64,000 nucleotides of DNA from an uncultured Lachnoclostridium sp. GTDB taxonomy: Bacteria > Bacillota > Clostridia > Lachnospirales > Lachnospiraceae. The position numbers and the translations under genes are program-made. This document shows, in pieces, positions 25,669 through 33,430 of this stretch. The stretch is from positions 62,001 through 126,000 of the forward strand of contig CAOJBY010000002.1 in NCBI GenBank assembly GCA_948330435.1, written 5' to 3'. Each line of letters begins with the position of its first letter. Within the stretch, counting starts at the first letter, position 1. Below the pieces are notes generated by a model. It did no database searches and had not been told where the DNA came from. It saw only the letters and a program-made list of their open reading frames with translations.

Positions 25669-26642
25669 ATAAATCTACTTTGATTTTTCTTCCAATTCAA
25701 CCAAAAACTTATCATAATCAGACATAAATATTCTGTCTTGTACAGTACGATACTTCCATTAAATTCAAGGAAACCATCCAATCGCTTCGCCCAATCTTCC
25801 ATACTCATAGGAATTTGTCGTTCGGCCTGCAATTCTGCATAATCAAGATACAAAGAAACAATTCTTTCCATATAGGACATCTCTTCATCACTCAAATAAT
25901 TTTTAGCAATTGAAACATCTGCTTTTATAATTTTTCCATTTGGTGCCGCTTCCCAGGTAGTCAATCCCATATGTTCTTTTTCCGCATTCGCTCTCTCAAC
26001 AATAAGTTCTGCCGCTGTATGCCTATGAACGGCCCAATGCATTTTGTTCTGTACTGTCTGGAAAAAACGCTTCGTAGTTTCAGCGTCTTTATCATAGTCA
26101 AAAGCTGTGGCATAAAGATCCGTGACTTTTTGATAAAATTTACGCTCAGAAAGACGTATTTCTCGAATATTCTGTAACTGCCGTTCAAAATATTCATCCG
26201 TAAACATATGTCCTCTTTTTAAACGTTCCTTATCCATTGTCCAACCCTGAATTGTATAATCCTTAACAATCTGTCCTGACCATTTGCGAAAACGGACTGC
26301 ACGTTCATTATTTACCTTAAACCCGACTGCAATAATCATTTGTAAATTATAATGGACAAGCTCACGGCTCACCTGCCTTGCCCCCTCAGTTTGAACTATT
26401 CGGAATTTCCGAATAGTTGCCGATTCAGCAAGCTCACTATCCCCATATATTTTTTTAATATGTTCATTTATTGTTGGCAAGCTCACATCATAAAGCTGTG
26501 CCATCATTTTCTGTGTCAGCCATATATTTTCATCTTCATAACGCATTTCCATACTTTCATCCGTACCTCCAACAGCCGCAACATACGTCAAGTACTCAGC
26601 TGCTGAACTATGAATGGTTACTTCATCTTTCTTTTTTCCCAT
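25656..26642 (-). CDS. RhuM-family (virulence RhuM) protein, C-terminus damaged
   Basis: About 328 residues. The conserved core is present: YEDENIWLTQKMMAQLYDVS, IREIRLSERKFYQKVTDLYA, and the C-terminal YLSDEEMSYMERIVSLYLDY. The start follows GGGGG five bases upstream. After WAKRLDGFLEFNG (about residue 290) the frame changes: VQDRIFMSDYDKFLVELEE, the normal family ending, is encoded in the +1 alternative frame up to a TAG. A short deletion with frameshift has therefore replaced the last 40 or so residues. RhuM function is poorly known. It sits between DUF5682 and vWA genes as an intruder. Confidence 0.7.
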   Translation of the reverse strand: MGKKKDEVTIHSSAAEYLTYVAAVGGTDESMEMRYEDENIWLTQKMMAQLYDVSLPTINEHIKKIYGDSELAESATIRKFRIVQTEGARQVSRELVHYNLQMIIAVGFKVNNERAVRFRKWSGQIVKDYTIQGWTMDKERLKRGHMFTDEYFERQLQNIREIRLSERKFYQKVTDLYATAFDYDKDAETTKRFFQTVQNKMHWAVHRHTAAELIVERANAEKEHMGLTTWEAAPNGKIIKADVSIAKNYLSDEEMSYMERIVSLYLDYAELQAERQIPMSMEDWAKRLDGFLEFNGSIVLYKTEYLCLIMISFWLNWKKNQSRFIELK

Positions 26643-26676
26643 CTTATCCCCCAAAGTTATTTTATCTTCACATTTT

Positions 26677-29139
26677 TCATTTCAATTTTCCCACCGAAAG
26701 TATCCTCTCCCCCGCATAAGCATCTAACGCCTCCCCATAAGCAAATTCCTCCGGGCTCACCCGTCTCCCCGTCAGCAGATCCCGTTTCTTCCTCCCATGA
26801 AGTGCCGCCGCCCGCCCGGCAATGCGATCCGTCTCCAAAGGCGTAAAATATCCGAAAGCCATGCGAAGCTCTGGCAAAAGCCGCAGAAATTCCTCACCGG
26901 AGAGCCGCCCTAAAAGCTCATCAATCAGGTTCAAAAACTCCCCGCTTACAAAGACAAAATCCCTTGCCGTAAAAAACAGCCCCCGAAGAAAAGCCGCACT
27001 CTTAGACAGCATTTCCCCGCTTCCCTGTATGTAGCCCCTGGCCGTCTCGGTAATCTGCCTGCCAAAGCCTCCCTCATACCCATAGAGAAGCCCCAGGACC
27101 GTTCCCTCCACTCCGGGATTAACCGAACCACGTCCAAGAAGCCCCTTAAGGGCCTCCATCAAAACAGGCTTTCGCTCATTGGCATTGTTTCTCCCTGCCG
27201 CCTGGTAAAGAAGCCGCAGGCTCTCCATGCATTCCTGCTGCCGTTCCTCCCCCACCTGCCCCATGGAGGGCAGAAGCTGAATGATTTTCTGAAAACACTG
27301 CTCTGTCACCTGGTCCAAATGAAGTGCATCCCGAACCTGATACAGATCCTGAAGCTCCAACAGCATCAGCATATGAGAAAATCCTTTCGTAAGAGAAAAG
27401 AAATCCCCGTCCGCCGCCAATACCTCCGCCAGATGAACACTCATTTCGGCCTGTTCCTCTGACAACCCCATGAGAAATCCTTTTACCAGAAGCTCCGCTG
27501 CCTCCCTGCAGCCGGTACTCTCTCCAAACCGGCTCTTAAGAAGAGAACGGGCCACTTCTTCACAAGTTCCCCCGGATATGGACGCATCGATCAGGGCAGC
27601 CGTCACCTGCTCCGACCATTTATAGGTCCAGATCTCCCGAATGCGGCTCTGATCCTGCCTTTTCACCAGATCCGCCCCCTTTTTCCGCTTTGCAAAGCTG
27701 CAGTCCAAAAATTCCGCCTGGTAAAAAAAGCGGCTCATCCGAAGATGCTTTTCCTTTTTAAAGATTTCCAGGGTGACCGTCTGCTCCAGGGTAGAGTGAA
27801 GCTTCAGCCCAAAACTCCTGCACTGTTCCTCAAAATCCGACAGCAAGGGCGGCCTTGCGGCATCCTTGCAAAGCCGTCCAACCTGGGTCCCTGTCACAAG
27901 CTCCTTAAGCACCCGCAGGGCACCGTCCGTAGACAGATTCAATTCTCCTTTTACAAAAGAAGAACGGGCACTGTCCTTAAGCTCATAGAGTCCCGGCTCC
28001 CGCTTCCCCCGAAGAGCCGCCAGACCCCTGGCCATGGAAAAAGCACAGATCTCATCATAGGAAGAAACACTCTCTTCCTTTCTCCGGGCCTGTCTCCCTG
28101 ACGATGCCAGAAAATGCAGCACCGCATCCTCATAAGCCCCTGCCGCCGATTCCCGTTCCTTTAGATTCTTCCAAACCTGCTGATAAAAGCCCGGAGACTG
28201 CATTCCGCTGGCATAGCCGTTCAGGGCATCCGCCGCTTCCATGGAATAGGCCATGGGATATACCTCCTGCTGCCCGTCCGCCTCCTTGTGAAGCTTCACC
28301 GGCTTTCCTGTAAAGGCATAAGTTCCGTCCTGCTCCTTAGACAGCAGCTCCCACAAGCCATAGCTGTGAAATCCCCCGGTGACCACCAGAATCTTTTTAT
28401 AGGTTTTTGATGCTTCTGCAATCTGCTTTGCCATATACCGTTCCCGAAGAATCGTTCCGTCCTCATCCAATTCTTCCTCCGGCGTATTCTTTCGGGATAA
28501 AATGCAATACGTAAGCATCTGCCGCACAAAGTCCGCCGTTGCTTCCGTAAGCCCCTGGATCTCAAAATACTTTTCCCACAACTCCTCAAAATCCCGAAGA
28601 CCTGTCTTTTCACAGAGCAGGGCCAGATAACGGCTCCGGCTCAGAAGATAGTCATCATTATATGTCTGCTTGTTCCCCTCCCTGCGGATACCCTTTCCAG
28701 ACGCAGTTCCAATAAGAATCTCTCCGTAGGACAGATCGATAAACCGGGCCGGAATCCTGTTGTCTTTCGCCTGCCGAAGTGCCGTCAGTTCAGGAGAACA
28801 ATCAAGAAATGGGTAATAGCATTTGTAATCCCCTTTCTTTTCCGTCACCAGCCCTGCCCGATCCCGGTAAGCATAATACAGTGCCAGGGGCGGTTTCGTA
28901 TCCTCATGAAGCAGTACGGATATCAAATTCCCGGCATTTTCCGGTCCCTCAATCAAAATGAGATCCGGCTTATAATCCTCCGCCGCTTTCTCCAAATGAA
29001 AGGAGCAGGCCGGACTGTGATGGCGAACCGGAAAATAGAGGACGGAATGCTCCACATTGTACAAAAGCTCCGGGGGAATCTCCACCCCCTGATCCCCTGT
29101 TACCGCAGGTACTTCCTCGCTTCGTAATAGCTGCTCCAT
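26677..29139 (-). CDS. DUF5682-family protein (YehM-like)
   Basis: An 820-residue soluble protein. The N-terminal part has a YFPVRHHSPACSFHL block, then KPDLILIEGPEN and ILVVTGGFHSYGLWELL, a fold reminiscent of TraB/ChaN-like metal-binding hydrolases (weak resemblance). The C-terminal 400 residues are helical. The start at 29139 overlaps moxR by 40 bp; a start closer to residue 25 is also possible. In E. coli the counterpart lies next to the MoxR gene yehL. The role is unknown, probably as a partner of the MoxR ATPase. Confidence 0.75.
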   Translation of the reverse strand: MEQLLRSEEVPAVTGDQGVEIPPELLYNVEHSVLYFPVRHHSPACSFHLEKAAEDYKPDLILIEGPENAGNLISVLLHEDTKPPLALYYAYRDRAGLVTEKKGDYKCYYPFLDCSPELTALRQAKDNRIPARFIDLSYGEILIGTASGKGIRREGNKQTYNDDYLLSRSRYLALLCEKTGLRDFEELWEKYFEIQGLTEATADFVRQMLTYCILSRKNTPEEELDEDGTILRERYMAKQIAEASKTYKKILVVTGGFHSYGLWELLSKEQDGTYAFTGKPVKLHKEADGQQEVYPMAYSMEAADALNGYASGMQSPGFYQQVWKNLKERESAAGAYEDAVLHFLASSGRQARRKEESVSSYDEICAFSMARGLAALRGKREPGLYELKDSARSSFVKGELNLSTDGALRVLKELVTGTQVGRLCKDAARPPLLSDFEEQCRSFGLKLHSTLEQTVTLEIFKKEKHLRMSRFFYQAEFLDCSFAKRKKGADLVKRQDQSRIREIWTYKWSEQVTAALIDASISGGTCEEVARSLLKSRFGESTGCREAAELLVKGFLMGLSEEQAEMSVHLAEVLAADGDFFSLTKGFSHMLMLLELQDLYQVRDALHLDQVTEQCFQKIIQLLPSMGQVGEERQQECMESLRLLYQAAGRNNANERKPVLMEALKGLLGRGSVNPGVEGTVLGLLYGYEGGFGRQITETARGYIQGSGEMLSKSAAFLRGLFFTARDFVFVSGEFLNLIDELLGRLSGEEFLRLLPELRMAFGYFTPLETDRIAGRAAALHGRKKRDLLTGRRVSPEEFAYGEALDAYAGERILSVGKLK

Positions 29140-30215
29140 AAGCCGCCCTCTTTTCCTCCTTTATCACGAATCACAGTCTGAAAATAACTTTTCAGCTTTT
29201 CCAGATCCTCTTTATTTTCTTTCTGCACGGCTCCCACCAGATTCTGAACCAGGCAGCCCATATCCATGCGGGAATCTCCGTAATAGTAAGCCGTCATCAT
29301 GGTCTGATAGTAGACGGATACCGCTTCCGCCGTACTCATGACCGCCGAGGGACGGTCGATCCGGTGTCCCAGAGAAGAAACGCCCTCCCGAAGCTCGTGG
29401 TAGGTGGAAGCCAGAAGCTCCGCCACATCCTCGTCCGGCTCCATCTCAATCTGATTCTCCCTTGCCAGATCCGAAACCTCGTTTAAGATAATCTGCTTTT
29501 CCAGGGCCGCATCCCGAATGGGGAGGACCGTTTCAAAGTTAAACCGCCGCTTCAGGGCACTGCTCATCTCATTGACACCCTTGTCCCTGGTATTGGCCGT
29601 TCCGATCACATTGAAGCCTGACCGGGCAAATAAAAGCCCCTCTTCTCCCAGCTCCGGCACATTCAGCACCTTGTCGCTTAAGACACTGATCAGGCTGTCC
29701 TGAATCTCCGCCGGTGTGCGGGTGATTTCCTCAAAACGGGTGAGGATTCCCTGCTCCATGCCCACATAGAGGGGTGAGGGAACAAGGGCCTCCCGGACAG
29801 GGCCTTTGGCAAGCAGCAGGGCATAGTTCCAGCTATATTTGATCATGTCTTCCGTAGTTCCCGCCGTTCCCTGAATGGTGTTGGTGCTGTTTCCGCTGAT
29901 CGCCGCAGACAGAAGCTCCGAAAGCATGGTCTTGGCCGTTCCCGGCTCTCCCACCAGCATCAGGCCCCGGTTTCCCGCCAGAGTGATGATGCAGCGTTCC
30001 ACCAAGGCATCATTTCCCAGATATTTTTTTCGGATGGTAATCTCATGACCCTGATAATGCAGCGGTTCCCTGCTTCCAAGAATGAAAGTCCGCACAGCCT
30101 TTGGGGACAGCTTCCAGTTCACAGGCCGTCTGCCTGTATCCAGAGCCGCCAGGGCTTCAAGTTCTTCCCGGTAACGCACCTCAACGGGCGGTTTGATTGC
30201 TGTTTTTTGTTCCAC
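29100..30215 (-). CDS. MoxR-type AAA+ ATPase (YehL-like)
   Basis: 371 residues. Walker A is GEPGTAKTMLSELLSAAI near 95-112. The sensor region GTANTRDKGVNEMSSALKRR is conserved. Where most MoxR proteins have a DE Walker B, this one reads TRFEEITRTPAEIQDSLIS. Starts at GTG 30213-30215 behind GGAGG. MoxR ATPases remodel protein complexes with vWA partners. It overlaps DUF5682 by 40 bp and follows an OLD-like ATPase gene by 19 bp, so these are probably one transcript. Confidence 0.85.
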   Translation of the reverse strand: MEQKTAIKPPVEVRYREELEALAALDTGRRPVNWKLSPKAVRTFILGSREPLHYQGHEITIRKKYLGNDALVERCIITLAGNRGLMLVGEPGTAKTMLSELLSAAISGNSTNTIQGTAGTTEDMIKYSWNYALLLAKGPVREALVPSPLYVGMEQGILTRFEEITRTPAEIQDSLISVLSDKVLNVPELGEEGLLFARSGFNVIGTANTRDKGVNEMSSALKRRFNFETVLPIRDAALEKQIILNEVSDLARENQIEMEPDEDVAELLASTYHELREGVSSLGHRIDRPSAVMSTAEAVSVYYQTMMTAYYYGDSRMDMGCLVQNLVGAVQKENKEDLEKLKSYFQTVIRDKGGKEGGLWSSYYEARKYLR

Positions 30216-30234
30216 TTCTTATGTCCTCCTGCTA

Positions 30235-31395
30235 CTATATTTCTATACTGGTCAGCACCTTTTTCAGAGCAATATATGCTTCATACACAGGAACCGTTCC
30301 CTCTAAAAAGCCGCTGTCATAAGCTTCACTCTTTTTAATGTCATTTCGTTTCAAAATATTGGCCAAATTCTCTGCCGTAATTCCACCCCTGTTCCGAACA
30401 ATGTAAATACCGTCATTTCTGTCAAACTCATCTAAAAGCTCTGAATAATGTGTGGAAAACACAAGCACCCCACCCTTTTTGTTCACTTTCTTATCCATGA
30501 AAAAACGTACCAGAGTAAAAACAATCTCCTCATTAAAATGATTTTCTATCTCATCGAGAATTAAATATCCCCCCTCGCAAAACGTAAATACAGCACTCAT
30601 AAAGACACTTAAGCCTTTTATCGTTCCGGAGGAAAGATAATTTTCCAAAGCTCTGGGATTATTTAAACTAATCTCCTTTTTATTATGAAACTTCAACTGA
30701 ATATCTGCTTTTTTCCCGCTTAGCTTGCATTTGAGGTATTCGATACTTGGATCCAGAAATGTTAATAACTCCTCTGGGAATCTACCCAGGACATTCAGCA
30801 TATTATGGTTTGTCAATGATGACATATCAAACAGAAAAGAATCTGAATGATTATTTTTATTCTCTGCAATGATAATACTGATATCATCTGATAAATACTG
30901 TTCTTTTTGATCTCTTTTGACCTTTAGATCCTTTTCTTCAAACTCAAACAGGCTCTTTTTTGTTCTAACCTTTTTTATCTCTTTTGACCATAGCTTTTCA
31001 TCTGTGATTATGAACTTTTCACTCCCGTCTACCTCATTCACCTTTTTCACAATCGTTGTTATCAGCTTATTTATTAAAAAATCTTTATAAAAAAATACAG
31101 TAATCGTTACGGTTTGATTTTCTTTTAAATCTGTCAATATCTCTCTTGAATCAATCGAATTAATCGGTGTATTATTCAGCAGATTTATTTCAAAAGAAAG
31201 TGCTTTCAATATAGTGGTTTTTCCGGACGCATTAATTCCAATAAAGGAAAGTACTTTATTTACATAAATATTGGAAAAGACGTGACAAAGCTGGCCTTTA
31301 TCCTCTTCATCCACTCGCTGCTGTGCAACAAAATTAATATCCAGCGGCTCTTTAAAATGTGGCAGTCCCTCAAACCTCACTCCTAAAATTTTCAT
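30235..31395 (-). CDS. OLD/AAA_15-type ATPase
   Basis: 386 residues. Walker A is FIGINASGKTTILKALSFE near residue 55, the signature-like part is LSSGTIKGLSVFM, Walker B is GGYLILDEIENHF, and the switch histidine is in FSTHYSEL. The long insertion between them is Lys/Glu rich. The protein resembles stand-alone ATPases of phage-defence and abortive-infection modules (family-level knowledge), but no nuclease or partner toxin is adjacent. It is AT-richer than its neighbours. It has a good promoter and RBS (TTTGGAGG) and ends 19 bp before moxR. Confidence 0.75.
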   Translation of the reverse strand: MKILGVRFEGLPHFKEPLDINFVAQQRVDEEDKGQLCHVFSNIYVNKVLSFIGINASGKTTILKALSFEINLLNNTPINSIDSREILTDLKENQTVTITVFFYKDFLINKLITTIVKKVNEVDGSEKFIITDEKLWSKEIKKVRTKKSLFEFEEKDLKVKRDQKEQYLSDDISIIIAENKNNHSDSFLFDMSSLTNHNMLNVLGRFPEELLTFLDPSIEYLKCKLSGKKADIQLKFHNKKEISLNNPRALENYLSSGTIKGLSVFMSAVFTFCEGGYLILDEIENHFNEEIVFTLVRFFMDKKVNKKGGVLVFSTHYSELLDEFDRNDGIYIVRNRGGITAENLANILKRNDIKKSEAYDSGFLEGTVPVYEAYIALKKVLTSIEI

Positions 31396-31425
31396 GTTTC
31401 CTCCAAAAATACGTTTTTGTTTTAT

Positions 31426-31454
31426 ATTATATCCAATATTTTGAAGATATTCAA
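31426..31454 (-). promoter_or_regulatory. Promoter of the OLD-like ATPase / moxR transcript
   Basis: TTGAAT (31449-31454), a 17-bp spacer and TATAAT (31426-31431) on the minus strand, 31 bp before the ATPase start. There is no terminator between the ATPase and moxR, so it probably drives both. Confidence 0.75.
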
Positions 31455-31492
31455 CATTTATTCACGTATATCTCGTTTTTACATTTTTCAAT

Positions 31493-31519
31493 CATTACTG
31501 TGTAGCCGAAGCAGTAATG
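31493..31519 (-). terminator. Small hairpin downstream of the AAA_21 gene
   Basis: CATTACTG/CAGTAATG, 8 bp with an 11-base loop, about 75 bp past the stop of the ATPase gene ending at 31595. The T-run is poor, so terminator function is uncertain. Confidence 0.3.
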
Positions 31520-31594
31520 CAGGCAGAAAGGCATCACTCTGTCCAAATTATCTAAAGTACTTTTAAGAATCCATCACTCTACATTTATAAGTGG

Positions 31595-32347
31595 TCAGCA
31601 CTCCGTCTCATCCAACAGCCGTTTCAAAAGGTACTCCCTGTGGTTGAGAAACATCTCCGTCACCTGGTAGCTCTCTGTCTCTTCATATTCTATGGGATGC
31701 AGCGTTCCCTCATCAAAGGAGAGAATCGCCGCTTCCGGAAGTCCCAGAAGAATGGGCGAGTGGGTGGCAATGAGAAACTGGCTGCCCGCTTCCGCCAGAC
31801 GATGCATACAGATAAGCAGCGTCAGCTGCCGCTGCGGGGAAAGAGCCGCTTCCGGCTCGTCCAGGAGATAGAAGCCCTGTCCCTGAAAGCGGTTCTGCAT
31901 CAAGGCCAGAAAGCTCTCCCCATGGGACTGCTCATGGAGGGACCGGCCGCCGTACCGCCGGTAATAAATCTCCGGTTCATCCCCATCCCGGTATTCCTCC
32001 ACCTGGGTAGCCACATTGTAAAAGCTCTCGGCACGAAGAAAGAAATTATCCTTTGGCCGCCGATAACCCTTTTTCAGAACCATCCCCTCGTACAGAGCCG
32101 AATGGGTATCTCTGGTGGAGAACCGAAAGTCCCTGCTCCCTCCCTCCGGATTCATGCCGTAGGCCGACGCAATGGCCTCCAGCAGCGTGGATTTCCCCGT
32201 CCCATTCTCTCCCACAAAAAACGTAACCGGTTTTTCGAAGCTTAAGGAATGGATTCCATGTAAAGCTGTTATCTCGTGCAGATAGGAATCGGGATCAATC
32301 TGATTCCAATCAATGGTTAATCCGTTTACAAAAAGGCTGCCGTTCAT
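31595..32347 (-). CDS. AAA_21-like ATP-binding protein
   Basis: 250 residues with an ABC/SMC-like ATPase core: FFVGENGTGKSTLLEAIASA (Walker A), SHGESFLALMQNR (signature-like), FYLLDEPEAALSPQRQ (Walker B) and the switch His in FLIATHSPIL. Such single-domain ATPases are common in Firmicutes and poorly characterised. Start ATG 32345-32347 is set by GGAGG five bases upstream. It is unrelated in sequence detail to the OLD-like ATPase next door. Its neighbour is a small hypothetical gene 71 bp upstream. Confidence 0.8.
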   Translation of the reverse strand: MNGSLFVNGLTIDWNQIDPDSYLHEITALHGIHSLSFEKPVTFFVGENGTGKSTLLEAIASAYGMNPEGGSRDFRFSTRDTHSALYEGMVLKKGYRRPKDNFFLRAESFYNVATQVEEYRDGDEPEIYYRRYGGRSLHEQSHGESFLALMQNRFQGQGFYLLDEPEAALSPQRQLTLLICMHRLAEAGSQFLIATHSPILLGLPEAAILSFDEGTLHPIEYEETESYQVTEMFLNHREYLLKRLLDETEC

Positions 32348-32418
32348 ATTATCCTCCATAGCCTGTCCCTGTTCTGTAAATACTCAGTCAGCAATGCAGC
32401 TCTCATAAAGCTTCTGCT

Positions 32419-32667
32419 CTAATGCCAGTCTTTCATCAGCTCCAGAAGCTCTGTCTCATAATCACCCAGCAGCTCTTCCTGCCGTCCGCCGCTTTTAAGA
32501 TTCGTCTCCACGCCCTGTTCACCATCCTCAAACTCCCAGATGTGATAGGGAACGCCCCGGTAATCAAAGTCAATACTCCCACAGCCGTCTTCCTCACTGT
32601 AGGTATACTCCCATCCCCGTTCCTGTATAAATGCCAGTACTTTCTTTAAGTGTTGTGCCCCAGCCAT
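32419..32667 (-). CDS. Small hypothetical protein (82 residues)
   Basis: An acidic soluble protein with FIQERGWEYTYSEEDGCGSI and YHIWEFEDGEQGVETNL. It has no membrane segment or catalytic motif I recognise. The start is supported by AGGAGGGACT directly before the ATG. It lies in line with the downstream ATPase gene and may share its transcript. I do not recognise the family. Confidence 0.7.
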   Translation of the reverse strand: MAGAQHLKKVLAFIQERGWEYTYSEEDGCGSIDFDYRGVPYHIWEFEDGEQGVETNLKSGGRQEELLGDYETELLELMKDWH

Positions 32668-32841
32668 AGTCCCTCCTGTAAATACTCTGCAATACTTCGC
32701 AAATACCGTGCTAGGTTCTCAGCATATATCATATACTGCTTTGAAACATTCTTTCATCTTTATAGGAAAACAAATAAAATACCTCGTTTTTATTATAAGC
32801 ACCCAAGCACCGAATATCAATAAAAACAAGATTATACCCTG

Positions 32842-32870
32842 TTGAAAAAGCAGACTATCTGTTGTATGAT
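32842..32870 (+). promoter_or_regulatory. Promoter of the GNAT gene
   Basis: TTGAAA (32842-32847), a 17-bp spacer and TATGAT (32865-32870), 41 bp before the ATG of the acetyltransferase. Confidence 0.75.
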
Positions 32871-32911
32871 AGGAAAAACAATTTGATCGCTTTTAAAAGG
32901 AGTTTATAAAC

Positions 32912-33430
32912 ATGGAATTTCAATTGAGACAATGGAGAACAGAAGACGCCGAAATACTTGCCCGGGCTGCGGACAATCCCAGGATCGCCGCCAACCTGCG
33001 TAATGTCTTTCCCCATCCCTACACCCTAGAGGATGCCAACTGGTTCATCAACGACTGCATTTCCAAGGGAGACAGCCAAGGACTTATACGGGCAATCGAA
33101 GTGGAGGGGAAAGCCGCCGGCTGCATTTCAGTCACGCTTCTGAATGATGTATATGAGAAATCCGCCGAACTGGGCTACTGGCTATCGGAAGAATCCTGGC
33201 GGCAGGGCATCATGTCCCAGGCCGTGCAAATCATCTGCCGGGAAGCGTTTCAGACCTTTGACATTATCCGCATTTCTGCGGAACCCTTTGCCTATAATGC
33301 CGGATCCAGGGGTGTTCTGGAAAAAGCAGGCTTTACCTATGAGGGCACCATGCGAAACGGTATCTATAAGAACGGACAGGTGCACTCCTACTGCATTTAT
33401 TCGATTCTGCGGGAGGAAATGGATCTATAG
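32912..33430 (+). CDS. GNAT-family N-acetyltransferase
   Basis: 172 residues, RimJ/RimL-like. It shows YWLSEESWRQGIMSQAVQII (acetyl-CoA binding helix region) and NAGSRGVLEKAGFTYEGTMR, typical of enzymes that acetylate protein N-termini or small amines. AAAAGGAG precedes the ATG. It has its own promoter. It is convergent with scrB and the two stops overlap tail to tail by six bases. The substrate is unknown. Confidence 0.9.
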   Translation: MEFQLRQWRTEDAEILARAADNPRIAANLRNVFPHPYTLEDANWFINDCISKGDSQGLIRAIEVEGKAAGCISVTLLNDVYEKSAELGYWLSEESWRQGIMSQAVQIICREAFQTFDIIRISAEPFAYNAGSRGVLEKAGFTYEGTMRNGIYKNGQVHSYCIYSILREEMDL

